A DNA stretch of 64,000 nt, taken from Deltaproteobacteria bacterium (GTDB lineage: Bacteria > Desulfobacterota > Binatia > HRBIN30 > JACQVA1). The stretch covers positions 170,972-234,971 of the forward strand of contig JACOST010000015.1 in the NCBI GenBank assembly GCA_016178705.1, in the 5' to 3' direction. Shown piece after piece: positions 8,504 through 17,665 of this stretch (position 1 is the first letter of the stretch; each line of letters begins with the position of its first letter). A program made the translations under genes and the position numbers. The notes below the pieces were generated by a model, which was not told where the DNA came from, ran no database searches, and saw nothing but the letters and a program-made list of their open reading frames with translations.

Positions 8504-10861
8504 ATGACTCGCCCTCGAACGAAGCGTGGAGTGCTGGCGCGCTTCGTGCGTTTCTGGCGCAACCTGTTTGTCACCGTCGCGATCCTTGGCGTCATCGGGG
8601 GCGGCCTCGCCGTCGCGCTGGTGTACTGGGAGATCAGCTCGACGCTGCCGCCGGTCGACCGCATGACGGACTACCACGCGCCGGTCGCCACCCAAGTATT
8701 TGCCGACGACGGCACGTTGATTGGCGAACTGTACATCGAGCGGCGCTACCTGACCCCGATCGACCAGATCCCGGCGATGGTCCGCAACGCCTTCATCGCC
8801 GCAGAGGACGACGGCTTCTACCACCACAAAGGCGTCGACGTGGTCAGCATTGGCCGCGCGCTGTTCAACAACCTCGCCTCAGGCGCCAAAGTGCAGGGCG
8901 GCAGCACCATCACCCAGCAGGTGGTGAAGTCGCTGCTGCTGACGCCGCAGAAGAGCTACACGCGCAAACTGCGCGAGATGTTGCTGGCCGTCCGGCTGGA
9001 ACGGCAGCTCAGCAAAGACGAAATTCTCTATCTCTATCTGAACCACATCTACCTCGGCAGCGGCGCGTACGGCGTGGCGGCGGCGGCGCGCGAGTACTAC
9101 GCCAAGCCGCTCGACGAGCTGAGCCTTGCCGAGGCGGCGCTGCTGGCGGGGTTGCCCCAAGCACCGAGCCGCTACTCGCCATTCCGGCACTGGTCGCACG
9201 CCAAAGCGCGCCAGCGCTACGTGCTCGATCGCATGGCCGCGGCCGGCTTCATCACTGTCGAGGAACGCGACGCGGCCCGCCGCGCGCCGCTGGCGCTCGC
9301 TCCGCGGCATGGCAACTTCATCCATGCCCCCGACTACGTCGAGCACGTGCGCCGACTGTTGGAAGAACGCTACGGCGAAACCGCGCCCTACGAACTCGGC
9401 CTCAAGGTCTACACCAACGCCAACGTCGCCATGCAAACCGCGGCCGAGAATGCGCTGCGCGATGGCATACGCGAACTCGATGCGCGCGAGCACTACCAAG
9501 GCGCGCTGCGCCACCTCGATCCAACCGAGGCCGCGACGTTCACCAAACAGCAGTCGCAGAGCCTCGGCGAAGCGCCGCTGCTGCGCACGCGGCCGTACGA
9601 GGCGGTGGTGACCGATACCCGCAACGGCATTGTGCGCGTGCGGATCGGCATCTTCCGGGGCCCGGTACAGACCACGCCTACTGACGGGCACAACGCACCG
9701 GTCTTGCGTTCGCTGAGCATCGGCGACGTGATCCGCGTCCAAGTCGCCGCACCCGGCAAAGGCACCGACTATCAGTTCATGCTCGATCAGAGTCCGTTGA
9801 TCGAAGGCGCACTGGTCGCGCTCGAACCGACCACCGGGGCGGTGAAGGCCATGGTCGGCGGCTACGATTGGGAACGCAGCCAGTTCAATCGGGTCGTGCA
9901 AGCCGCGCGGCAGCCGGGTTCGGCGTTCAAGCCGCTGGTCTACGCCGCCGCGCTCGATCACAACTACACGCCGGCGTCGATCGTCGTCGACGGGCCGATC
10001 TCGTTCGCCGACAACAACCACGTCTGGTCGCCGCACAATTACGAGAACAAATTCTTCGGCCCAACGTCGCTGCGCGACGCGCTGACCTTCTCCCGCAACA
10101 TCGTTACCGTGAAGATCACCGTGAACATCGGCGTCAAGTATCTGATCAGCTACCTCCATCAGCTCGGTCTCAACGCCACGCTCGAGCCCAATCTCTCCGT
10201 CGCGCTGGGCTCGGCGGAAGTTACGTTGCTCGATCTCGCGACCACCTACGCCGTGTTCGCCAACCGCGGCCAGCGCCCCGAGCCGATCTTCATCCAGAAG
10301 ATCACCGACGCCCAAGGCAATGTGCTGGAAGATCGGACGCCGCAACTGCGCCAGGTGATCTCGCCCGAAACCGCCTACCAGATCACCAGCATGCTGGAGG
10401 ACGTGATCCGCCGCGGCACCGGCAAGAAGGCGCAGGAACTGCAACGGCCGGCGGCGGGAAAAACCGGCACGACCAACGACTTCATGGATGCGTGGTTCAT
10501 TGGCTACACCCCACAACTGTTGGCTGGCGTATGGGTCGGCTTCGACGAAAAGCGCACCATCGGTTCGAAGGAAACCGGTGGCCGCGTCGCCGCGCCGATT
10601 TGGACGCGCTTCATGCAGCGCGCGCTCGAAGGCCAGCCGATCCTCGATTTCCAGGTACCTGACGGCCTGAGCTGCGTGCCGATCAACGCCCATAGCGGGC
10701 AACGGGTGCGCTACGGCGAGGGCGCGTTGCTCGAATGTTTTCACAAAGGCACTGAGCCAGGCGCCCCGCAAGCCGCGGTCGCCCAACTCGTCGCCGACGA
10801 GGCGCCGCCCAGCGCCGAGCCCGCCGCCGCGACGTTGGATTTCTTCCGCAGCGAGGACTGA
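8504..10861 (+). CDS. mrcA: class A penicillin-binding protein 1A (transglycosylase/transpeptidase)
   Basis: A 785-residue bifunctional peptidoglycan synthase anchored in the inner membrane. ATG 8504 gives a short basic tail and one membrane helix (about 20-42). The GT51 domain shows the catalytic Glu in AEDDGFYHHKG (about 100) and GGSTITQQVVKSLLL. The transpeptidase has SxxK in PGSAFKPL (about 473), SxN in SRN (about 530) and KTG in AGKTGTTNDF (about 652). The inserted domain between is PBP1A-like. The C-terminal tail is rich in Ala and Pro. The upstream in-frame extension to 8294 crosses the intergenic repeat and is not expected to be translated. Confidence 0.95.
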   Translation: MTRPRTKRGVLARFVRFWRNLFVTVAILGVIGGGLAVALVYWEISSTLPPVDRMTDYHAPVATQVFADDGTLIGELYIERRYLTPIDQIPAMVRNAFIAAEDDGFYHHKGVDVVSIGRALFNNLASGAKVQGGSTITQQVVKSLLLTPQKSYTRKLREMLLAVRLERQLSKDEILYLYLNHIYLGSGAYGVAAAAREYYAKPLDELSLAEAALLAGLPQAPSRYSPFRHWSHAKARQRYVLDRMAAAGFITVEERDAARRAPLALAPRHGNFIHAPDYVEHVRRLLEERYGETAPYELGLKVYTNANVAMQTAAENALRDGIRELDAREHYQGALRHLDPTEAATFTKQQSQSLGEAPLLRTRPYEAVVTDTRNGIVRVRIGIFRGPVQTTPTDGHNAPVLRSLSIGDVIRVQVAAPGKGTDYQFMLDQSPLIEGALVALEPTTGAVKAMVGGYDWERSQFNRVVQAARQPGSAFKPLVYAAALDHNYTPASIVVDGPISFADNNHVWSPHNYENKFFGPTSLRDALTFSRNIVTVKITVNIGVKYLISYLHQLGLNATLEPNLSVALGSAEVTLLDLATTYAVFANRGQRPEPIFIQKITDAQGNVLEDRTPQLRQVISPETAYQITSMLEDVIRRGTGKKAQELQRPAAGKTGTTNDFMDAWFIGYTPQLLAGVWVGFDEKRTIGSKETGGRVAAPIWTRFMQRALEGQPILDFQVPDGLSCVPINAHSGQRVRYGEGALLECFHKGTEPGAPQAAVAQLVADEAPPSAEPAAATLDFFRSED

Positions 10862-10865
10862 TCGT

Positions 10866-10908
10866 CGTGAGTCGTGACTCGTGAGGCGTGATTTCGTGAC
10901 TCGTGAGC
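10866..10908. repeat. intergenic microrepeat of CGTGACTCGTGAG units
   Basis: About 40 bases directly after the PBP1A stop consist of diverged repeats of CGTGA(G/C)TCGTGA. Such low-complexity spacer sequence is common between genes in this type of genome. It has no coding potential. A role is not evident. Confidence 0.5.
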
Positions 10909-11003
10909 GGAAGGTCTGAAGTCGATGAACCTGTGTCCCGCCGCCGATTCACGGTTTAACGCTGGCGTTGCGCCTGGGAACTTGTGCTAAGGTCGTCACG
11001 TTC

Positions 11004-12182
11004 ATGAAGCGGCTCGCACTCCTCGGCTCCACTGGCTCGATTGGCGTCACGACGCTCGATCTGGTGGCTCGCTTTCCGGATCGCTTTCGCATCGAGGCGC
11101 TGGCGGCGGGTAAAAACGTCGAGCGGCTGGTCGAGCAAGTGCGCCGGTTCGAGCCCCGCATCGTCGCGGTGGCGGACGATGACGGCGCGCGCGCGCTGCG
11201 CGCGGCGTTGCCCGGTTTCCGCGGCGCGCTGCTGGTCGGTCCGGACGGACTCGACCGTGTCGCCACTGCGCCCGGCGCCGAGTTGCTGGTGTCGGCGTTG
11301 GTCGGCGCACTCGGCCTTGGTCCAACTATGGCCGGCATTGCTGCGGGCAAAGACGTCGCGCTGGCGAACAAGGAAGTGCTCGTGGTCGCCGGCGAGCCGG
11401 TCACCCGCGCGGCCCGCGAAGCGGGCGTGCGGCTCTTCCCCCTCGACAGCGAACACAATGCGATCTTCCAAGCGCTACGCGGGCATGAATTCAGCGAGGT
11501 AAAGCGACTGGTACTGACCGCCTCTGGCGGGCCGTTTCGCACGCACTCGCGTGCGCAGCTGCACGCGGTCACGCGCGAGCAGGCGTTGCAGCATCCGACC
11601 TGGAAGATGGGCAACAAGATCACCATCGATTCGGCGACGCTGATGAACAAGGGCCTCGAGGTGATCGAGGCCCACTGGTTGTTCGGTCTCCCGCCCGAAC
11701 AAATCGATGTGGTGATCCATCCGCAAAGCATCGTCCACTCGATGGTCGAGTACATCGACGGCTCGGTGATCGCGCAGCTCGGGGTATCCGACATGGCGAT
11801 TCCGATCTCGTACATCCTCGCCTATCCCGATCGCTTGCCGCTTACGCACCTGCCCGCACTCGATTTACCACGCGCGGCGAGCTTGACCTTTGAAGCGCCC
11901 GATCTCGATCGCTTCCCGTGCCTGGCCCTCGCCTATCGCGCACTGCGCGCCGGAGGCACCGCGCCGGCTGTGCTCAACGCGGCCAATGAAGTGTTGGTCG
12001 ACTCGTTCCTGCACGACGCGATCCCGTTCCTCGACATCCCGCGGACGCTCACGACCGTGCTCGATCGCCACCCGGTGATGGCCGCCAGCGATCTCGCCAC
12101 GCTGCTCGCCGCCGACCGATGGGCGCGCACCGAGGCGGCGCGGCTCACGCGCGACGCGACCGCACAACGCGCGAGCGCGTGA
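11004..12182 (+). CDS. dxr: 1-deoxy-D-xylulose 5-phosphate reductoisomerase
   Basis: A 392-residue NADPH- and metal-dependent enzyme converting DXP to MEP in the non-mevalonate isoprenoid pathway. ATG 11004 gives MKRLALLGSTGSIG, the classical Rossmann start. Also seen are ANKEVLVVAGE, PLDSEHNAIFQ (metal-binding Asp/Glu), TASGGPFR, HPTWKMGNKITIDSATLMNKGLE (over two adjacent motifs) and AANEV near the C-terminus. Length and order match the family. The usual neighbours (cdsA, rseP, uppS) are absent on both sides. Confidence 0.96.
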   Translation: MKRLALLGSTGSIGVTTLDLVARFPDRFRIEALAAGKNVERLVEQVRRFEPRIVAVADDDGARALRAALPGFRGALLVGPDGLDRVATAPGAELLVSALVGALGLGPTMAGIAAGKDVALANKEVLVVAGEPVTRAAREAGVRLFPLDSEHNAIFQALRGHEFSEVKRLVLTASGGPFRTHSRAQLHAVTREQALQHPTWKMGNKITIDSATLMNKGLEVIEAHWLFGLPPEQIDVVIHPQSIVHSMVEYIDGSVIAQLGVSDMAIPISYILAYPDRLPLTHLPALDLPRAASLTFEAPDLDRFPCLALAYRALRAGGTAPAVLNAANEVLVDSFLHDAIPFLDIPRTLTTVLDRHPVMAASDLATLLAADRWARTEAARLTRDATAQRASA

Positions 12183-12271
12183 GTGCGTCGTGGGAAGTCA
12201 TCGCTGGAAATCATGCTTTACAGTCAACAGGTCGGGTGGTAGCGTCCCACGTTCAGTTGTGGAGGAACGCC

Positions 12272-12637
12272 GTGAAGCAACGGCAGCTCAAAGGATTCGA
12301 GAAGCTCCTCACGGAGCGCCGTCAAGAATTGTTGGATGAAGCGGAACGGACCGTCGGTGGCATGACCGACGGAAAGGACAGCTTTCCCGACCCGACCGAT
12401 CGCGCCGCACTCGAGTCGGACCGCAACGCCACCCTGCGCATCCGTGACCGCGAGCGCAAGCTGCTCAGCAAGATCGACGAAGCGCTGGAGCGCATCGGCG
12501 ACGGCAGTTACGGCTTGTGCGAATCGTGTAGCGAGCCGATCAGCGTCGCCCGTCTCAAGGCCCGCCCCGTCACCACGCTCTGCATCGATTGCAAGAACGC
12601 GCAGGAAGCCGAAGAACGCCGTCTACGCCACGCCTGA
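12272..12637 (+). CDS. DksA/TraR-type zinc-finger transcription factor
   Basis: A 121-residue protein. A GTG start at 12272 is preceded by GGAGG at 12261-12265 with good spacing; longer frames upstream lack family character. The coiled-coil region has DPTDRAA at the position of the DxxDxA tip that contacts the RNA polymerase secondary channel in DksA. A C4 zinc finger follows (CESC...CIDC, 17 residues between pairs). DksA-like proteins act with ppGpp on rRNA and amino-acid promoters. It is shorter than enterobacterial DksA (about 151), as in many non-gamma groups. It converges on an acyl-CoA dehydrogenase across a strong inverted repeat. Confidence 0.9.
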   Translation: MKQRQLKGFEKLLTERRQELLDEAERTVGGMTDGKDSFPDPTDRAALESDRNATLRIRDRERKLLSKIDEALERIGDGSYGLCESCSEPISVARLKARPVTTLCIDCKNAQEAEERRLRHA

Positions 12638-12640
12638 TCG

Positions 12641-12700
12641 GAATGCGGAGTGCGGAATGCGGAATTTGGAACGGGAATCCGGATTCCGCACTCCGCATTC
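12641..12700. terminator. 18-bp perfect inverted repeat between convergent genes
   Basis: GAATGCGGAGTGCGGAAT at 12641-12658 is exactly complementary to 12683-12700, with a 24-base loop. It lies between the convergent dksA-like and acyl-CoA dehydrogenase stops, so it could stop transcription from both sides. No T-tract follows, and the built-in repetition of GCGGA(A/G)TGCGG suggests a dispersed repeat family used as a terminator-like spacer. Confidence 0.55.
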
Positions 12701-12715
12701 GCCATTCCGAATTCG

Positions 12716-13897
12716 TCACGTTCCTCGCGGCAAGCCCAGCACCTGCATGGCGATGATGCCACGCATAATCTCCGAGGTGCCTGAGGCAATGCTGGCGGCG
12801 GGCGACATCAGAAAACTCGCCTGCACCCACTCCGCCGGATTGATTTCCTCACCCGGTTCCAACGTCTCGTAGCGCAACCCGTCGACTCCCAGGATGGACA
12901 TGCCGATGCGGGGCATCGCCTGCGTCAACTCGGTCCAATGCAACTTGATGATCGACGCTTCCGGTCCCGGCATGCCCATGCGCAGCAACTTGTCGAGCGT
13001 GCGCTGACACGTGCTGCGGAACGTTTCGACCCCGAGATAGACATCAGCGAGCGCCTGCCGCTTGATCGGATCCGTCGTCGCTCCCCGGTCGCGGGCCAGC
13101 TTCACCAACTGATCGCGCGCGCGGGCGAGCAGAATCTGCATCTCGACCACGTAGAGAATGCCGCGCTCGTTTTGTAGCGCCGCGGTGGCGATCTGCCAGC
13201 CGTGGTGCAGCTCGCCGAGTAGATTCTCGCGCGGCACTCGCACCTCTTCGAAGAACATTTCGTTGAACTCGGCTTGCCCGCCCATTTGGCGCAACGGGCG
13301 CACGGTGATGCCGGGGCTCTTCATGTCGACGAGCAGACACGAGAGGCCATTGCGGCGTTTGGCATCGGGATCGGAGCGACAGAGCAACATGCACCAGTCC
13401 GCATGCTGCGCCAGCGTGGTCCACACCTTCTGACCATTGACGATGAAGTGATCGCCATCGAGGATCGCGGTCGTCCGCAACGAGGCGAGATCGGAGCCGG
13501 CGCCCGGCTCGGAAAAGCCGAAGCACCAGAGATCATCGGCGGTGAGGATGCGGTGGGCGAAGCGGCGCTTCTGTTCGTCGTTGCCGTACGCGATCAGTGG
13601 CGGACCGGCGATGCCGATGCCGAGGCTGCCGACCAATTGCGGCGCGCCCGCACGCGCCATCTCCTGGGTGTAGACGATCTGCTCCGAAATCGACGCCGCG
13701 CGGCCGCCGTATTCCACCGGCCAGGTGATACCGACCCACCGCGCGTCGGCGAGTTTCTTCTGCCATGCGCGCAGACGCGGCACCCGCTCCGCTTCTGGAA
13801 ATTGCGCGGCGCGTTCGGGCCGGAGATCCTCCGACATGTTGGCAGCCAGCCAGTTGCGCAGTTCGGTGCGGAACGCGTCGAGATGTTCTTCGCTCAT
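12716..13897 (-). CDS. acyl-CoA dehydrogenase family protein
   Basis: A 393-residue FAD enzyme of usual length for the family, which oxidises acyl-CoA to enoyl-CoA and passes electrons to ETF. Visible are the N-terminal helical domain with WPVEYGG, the middle beta domain with FGFSEPGAGSDLASL and GQKVWTT (flavin and substrate binding), and the C-terminal helical domain ending ASGTSEIMRGIIA. The substrate cannot be told. The start ATG 13897 gives MSEEHLDAFRTELRNWL, a normal N-terminus. It converges on the dksA-like gene and lies about 100 bases from tRNA-Ala. Confidence 0.9.
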   Translation of the reverse strand: MSEEHLDAFRTELRNWLAANMSEDLRPERAAQFPEAERVPRLRAWQKKLADARWVGITWPVEYGGRAASISEQIVYTQEMARAGAPQLVGSLGIGIAGPPLIAYGNDEQKRRFAHRILTADDLWCFGFSEPGAGSDLASLRTTAILDGDHFIVNGQKVWTTLAQHADWCMLLCRSDPDAKRRNGLSCLLVDMKSPGITVRPLRQMGGQAEFNEMFFEEVRVPRENLLGELHHGWQIATAALQNERGILYVVEMQILLARARDQLVKLARDRGATTDPIKRQALADVYLGVETFRSTCQRTLDKLLRMGMPGPEASIIKLHWTELTQAMPRIGMSILGVDGLRYETLEPGEEINPAEWVQASFLMSPAASIASGTSEIMRGIIAMQVLGLPRGT

Positions 13898-13996
13898 AGC
13901 GCTGCACCAAAGCGCGTCGCCATCGGCAGGTCAACCCACGCTTGCAGGCCCCGGACAAATCCGGTACGTGACTCGCCGTTGTTTCCTCCCGCGTGT

Positions 13997-14069
13997 GGGG
14001 CCGTAGCTCAGCTGGGAGAGCGCTAGAATCGCACTCTAGAGGTCGAGGGTTCGATCCCCTTCGGCTCCA
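13997..14069 (+). tRNA. tRNA-Ala (anticodon CGC)
   Basis: A 73-base cloverleaf. The acceptor stem GGGGCCG/CGGCTCC includes the G3-U70 pair that marks alanine tRNAs. The D stem is GCTC/GAGC, and the anticodon stem CTAGA/TCTAG holds the loop ATCGCAC with anticodon CGC, reading GCG. The T arm has TTCGATC. The discriminator base is A and CCA is not encoded. A T-rich stretch follows. Reading GCG suits the high GC content. Confidence 0.96.
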
Positions 14070-14287
14070 CTTTTCTTTTCAAGCAGGCTTGTTCTTTCGT
14101 CGCGTTGCCGCTGCCGCGGTGTTGCAGACGCGCTCCACCTTACTTCATGCGCGTATCGCGATTGACCTACACCCAAGAGCAAGACCCCGCTCGACCCGCA
14201 ACGGTGCGGAGTGCTGTGTTTTCGAAGTCGTCACCGCAGAAAGAATTTTCTTCTCTTACCGCCGCCACATCCGGTATAAACTGCGGA

Positions 14288-16357
14288 GTGTCTTCCGTCC
14301 GGCAGCTACTTGTTCTCGCAATCATTGCAGCGCTGGTGCGTGCCGAACCGATTGCTGCAGCCCCACCCGCTGTGTCGTTCGGCCCACAGCGGGTATACGG
14401 GGTCAGTTCGCTGCCGATTGCGCAAGGGCTCGCCGCCGGCCTGTTCAACAGCGACGCGACGTGGGATCTCATCACCACCAGCGCGGATGCCGACGGAAAC
14501 AACACGCTCAACTTGTTCCTCGGCAAACCAGATGGAACGTTCGAAATCCAACCGGCAGTCGCACCCGCCAAGTTGCAGCTGACGAGTGTCGGTGGACCGG
14601 CATCGATCGACGGGATCGCCGCCGGTCCAGTGGTGCCCGGAGATGCACAAGCGGATGTCACCATCATCGGGAGCCTCATCTCCGGCTTCAACCTGCTTCC
14701 TCTGTTGCAAACCTACGAGAACAGTCCGCTCACATTCCGTAGTGCGTTCGTCGTGCAGCCCGCGTGCGGTGATATGCTCATTCCGCCCGAGCCGTGCTCC
14801 TTTGATTCCATCACCATGGCCGACTTCAACGGAGACGGCGTGCTCGATGTCGTGGCCGGAGATTCGCTCACGGGTTTCATCACCCTGTTCAAGCGGCTTT
14901 CCACGGTCCTGTATCGTCTCGATCCGATTCTTGGCACCGGCTCCACCCCCAGTGACCCCGGCGCATCGCTTCCGGTAGCCTCGATGGTTGCACGGTTCGA
15001 CGGCGATGCGCTCCCCGATCTCGCCGTTGCGCTCCAAGGCGAGAACGCGGTCGCCGTCCACTTGAACAACAACGCCGCCAGCGGCAGCCCATTCGGTCCG
15101 CCGACCCTCTTTCCCACCGGCCCCGCCCCGCTGGCGCTACGGGCGGCCGACTTCGATGGCGACGGTAAGTTGGATCTTGCGGTGCTGAACTCCGATGGCA
15201 CCGTCACCATCCATCTCAACACGACCATCGGCAGCGGAAGCGTCTCGTTCGCCGACGCTGTTCCGTACATCTTCGGCAGCTTTCCGTCGGCACTTGAGGT
15301 GGGCGACTTCAACCACGATACGATCGCCGATCTCGCCGTCACCGACACCGCCACCGATGAAGTGATCGTGCGCGTCGGCAACGGCGACGGTACCTTCGCC
15401 TCTGCGCTGCACTTCGGCGTGGGCGCCGACCCTGAAGAATTGGTCGCAGGAGATTTCAACGGCGACGGCTACACCGACTTCGCGACGCTCGACTCTGACT
15501 TGAGCAGCGGCAATCCAACGGCGTCGCTGTCTGTCCTGCTCGGCAATGGGATCGCACCGCCCTTCACCCCCACGTCAACGCCGACTATCACTCAAACACC
15601 GACGATCACTCGCACCCCAACCAAGACCGCCACGCCGACGCGCACTGCTACCAACACCCCACTGCCGACGAGCACGGCCAGCGCGACGAATACGACGACG
15701 TCGACTAAAACCCGCACCGCGACCTCCACCAGCACCATCACTCGCACGAGTTCCCCGACTCCAACCTCTACGAAGACACCAACTCCGACGATTTCGCGGA
15801 CGCCAACAAAGTCCGGCACGCCAACTCAGACCGGTACGTCCACCCGCACGCCAACCATCACCGCGACGCCGACGATCACGCTCACCGCCACCGTGACGGC
15901 CACCGCAACCATCACGTTGACCCGGACGATCACCCCAACGGCGTCGGTGACAGCATCGCCGACGGTGACTCTCACTGGCACTCAGACCGACACTCCGACC
16001 GCTACACCAACTCCAACCATCACGCCGACACCGCTGGATACCGCCACACCGTTACCTCCAACCGTGACCCGCACCGCTGCGCCGTCCAAGACCGCAACCC
16101 TCATCCGCACCCCGACGCGTACGCCCACCCGCACGATCACGCGCACGCCGGGTCGTACTGCGACGCGGACCGCGACGCGCGTTCCAACCCACACGATCAC
16201 CCGCACGCCGGCTCGTACGGCGACGCGCACCCCGGCGCGTACGCCTACCCGAACCATCACGCGCACACCCACTCGCACGATCACGCGCACGCCGGCCCGT
16301 ACGCCGACGCGCACCCGCACTCGCACCATCACCCGCACACCGACGCGCACGCCGTGA
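14288..16357 (+). CDS. secreted FG-GAP/VCBS-repeat protein with long Thr-Pro repeat tail
   Basis: About 689 residues if it starts at GTG 14288, which gives a signal peptide (VSSVRQLLVLAIIAALVRAEPIAAA); a longer frame from 14105 is possible. The middle holds about five FG-GAP-like units with calcium-loop motifs (DFNGDGVLD, DFDGDGKLD, DFNHDTIAD, DFNGDGYTD), likely an extracellular beta-propeller. From about residue 426 to the end the sequence is almost only TPT, TRTPTRT and TITRTP repeats, a rigid or glycosylatable stalk. No C-terminal anchor or sorting helix is present. A TATAAA box at 14275 would leave almost no leader. A surface or extracellular role is inferred; the ligand is unknown. Confidence 0.8.
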   Translation: MSSVRQLLVLAIIAALVRAEPIAAAPPAVSFGPQRVYGVSSLPIAQGLAAGLFNSDATWDLITTSADADGNNTLNLFLGKPDGTFEIQPAVAPAKLQLTSVGGPASIDGIAAGPVVPGDAQADVTIIGSLISGFNLLPLLQTYENSPLTFRSAFVVQPACGDMLIPPEPCSFDSITMADFNGDGVLDVVAGDSLTGFITLFKRLSTVLYRLDPILGTGSTPSDPGASLPVASMVARFDGDALPDLAVALQGENAVAVHLNNNAASGSPFGPPTLFPTGPAPLALRAADFDGDGKLDLAVLNSDGTVTIHLNTTIGSGSVSFADAVPYIFGSFPSALEVGDFNHDTIADLAVTDTATDEVIVRVGNGDGTFASALHFGVGADPEELVAGDFNGDGYTDFATLDSDLSSGNPTASLSVLLGNGIAPPFTPTSTPTITQTPTITRTPTKTATPTRTATNTPLPTSTASATNTTTSTKTRTATSTSTITRTSSPTPTSTKTPTPTISRTPTKSGTPTQTGTSTRTPTITATPTITLTATVTATATITLTRTITPTASVTASPTVTLTGTQTDTPTATPTPTITPTPLDTATPLPPTVTRTAAPSKTATLIRTPTRTPTRTITRTPGRTATRTATRVPTHTITRTPARTATRTPARTPTRTITRTPTRTITRTPARTPTRTRTRTITRTPTRTP
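15565..16354 (+). repeat. degenerate tandem repeat encoding (T-x-T-P) units
   Basis: About 790 bases of imperfect 6/12-base periodic sequence built on ACGCC(G/A)AC(G/C) and CGCACC. It becomes more uniform after 16090, where GATCACGCGCACGCC recurs every 24-60 bases. It encodes the Thr-Pro-Arg tail of the FG-GAP protein. The repetition makes the region prone to slippage and to assembly collapse, so the true copy number may differ from what is shown. Confidence 0.85.
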
Positions 16358-16385
16358 AGCGCGCTCGGCGCGGCTACCGGCTATC

Positions 16386-17618
16386 TTAGAATTCTGGCGG
16401 CGTTGCGATCTCGATCGCGGCCACACTGCTGTCTACCATCATCACCGATCGGCCGCGGCGCGCGATCCAGCGCGCCGGCGACGTCCGCCCGCTGTCGCGC
16501 GCGACATCTGTCGCCTCATCTTTTGACGGATAGCGGCGCTGCAAATGCCGGCGTCCCGCCATGTGGAACCGTTCCGCGGCGGCGTCATCGGCCCATCGGC
16601 TCTGCCAGCGCCACGCGAAGTCGCTCGACTCGGCGCGGACGCAGATCTGCAAGCGATCGCTACGCCACCCGTCCATCGCAAGCAGCGGACCCGTTTTGAG
16701 CTGCAGGAGCGGCGGGATGTGAAACGCTCCGACACCGGTGTCGACCGCGCGATCCCAGCCGACGGGACACGTGAGTGGCTCATCAATCGCGTCGGTTGCG
16801 GTTGAGGTCGCGGCCTCCGGATCAAGGATCGCCGCCGTCGTCTCGGGCGGATTCGCCAGCAGCGCATTGAGCGCCGCCCAGCCGCGCCCGCGCGCGACAT
16901 CGCAGAGTGCACGCGTGGCGCGATCGTAGCGCAGTTGCCAATCGCGGTTGGTGTCAGGGTGTTGCCCGGCCGCGACCGCCATGCGCCGGCGCATGGCCAG
17001 ATACGCCTCGAGCGCGCCGGCATCGATCGCGTGCTGGGTCAGAGCCAGCGTGGTCACTTCCGCATCGCCTTCGATGACCGCTTGGTGTGCCGTCCACTCA
17101 TCCACGTCGGTCGTGGGTGCAAACAGCGCCGCAAAGTGCCGCCGCTGCCACGCGTGCGCGAGTTCGTGCGTCAACACGATCTCGGCGAGGGCTTGGCCAC
17201 CGCTCAGAAACTCGCGCAACCCGATCGCCAACGAGGTATCCAAACGAGCCCGCGCGATGAACACCGTGTCATCGGCCGGACTGTACACACCGAACGAGGT
17301 GTCAGTCGGCAAGCGACGGACCGAGTCGAGCGCGTCGGTCTGATCGTCACCAAACGCGTGGTCGATCGTGGCCCAAATGCCGAGAATGCGCCGACTATCA
17401 TCGCTCAGACGCAGGCGGGTCACCACCGCGCCCATCGCCGCGGAATCGAGCACCGCGACGTTGGCCGCTGGAACAAACGGCCGCCCGCGCAGCGTCGCAA
17501 TCGCTTGCTCAATCGCCGCCACCCGATCGGCGTTCACCCCGCCGCTCGTGATCAACCGTGGTCCACAACCGATGAGGCAACCGGCCACCACCAGCGCAAT
17601 CAGCTCGCGCACACTCAT
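16386..17618 (-). CDS. putative zinc-metallopeptidase-like lipoprotein
   Basis: A 410-residue protein with a lipoprotein signal (MSVRELIALVVAGCLIGC, lipobox LIGC, lipidated Cys18), so it should be membrane-anchored outside the cytoplasm. HELAHAWQ near residue 152 is an HExxH zinc site, and EGDAEVT about 35 residues later supplies a candidate third ligand Glu, as in gluzincins. The rest (DUF-like N-terminus, Trp-rich C-terminal part) is not recognised. The substrate is unknown; an intact HExxH argues for activity. The 3' end converges on the Thr-Pro repeat gene. Confidence 0.7.
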   Translation of the reverse strand: MSVRELIALVVAGCLIGCGPRLITSGGVNADRVAAIEQAIATLRGRPFVPAANVAVLDSAAMGAVVTRLRLSDDSRRILGIWATIDHAFGDDQTDALDSVRRLPTDTSFGVYSPADDTVFIARARLDTSLAIGLREFLSGGQALAEIVLTHELAHAWQRRHFAALFAPTTDVDEWTAHQAVIEGDAEVTTLALTQHAIDAGALEAYLAMRRRMAVAAGQHPDTNRDWQLRYDRATRALCDVARGRGWAALNALLANPPETTAAILDPEAATSTATDAIDEPLTCPVGWDRAVDTGVGAFHIPPLLQLKTGPLLAMDGWRSDRLQICVRAESSDFAWRWQSRWADDAAAERFHMAGRRHLQRRYPSKDEATDVARDSGRTSPARWIARRGRSVMMVDSSVAAIEIATPPEF

Positions 17619-17665
17619 CGCGGGCGAGTGTGCCGGGTTGTGGCCGGCGGTTCAATGAAGATGCT

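Noticed and set aside
8879..10786. 635-codon open frame antisense to PBP1A
   Set aside because: The plus strand encodes a clear PBP1A with all catalytic motifs; the antisense frame has no family signature.
14105..14287. N-terminal extension of the FG-GAP protein from 14105
   Set aside because: It puts about 60 non-conserved residues before a good signal peptide and begins 35 bases after the tRNA.
15565..16357. Periodic repeats considered as a CRISPR array
   Set aside because: The units are short, degenerate and in frame with a Thr-Pro repeat protein; there are no spacers and no cas genes.
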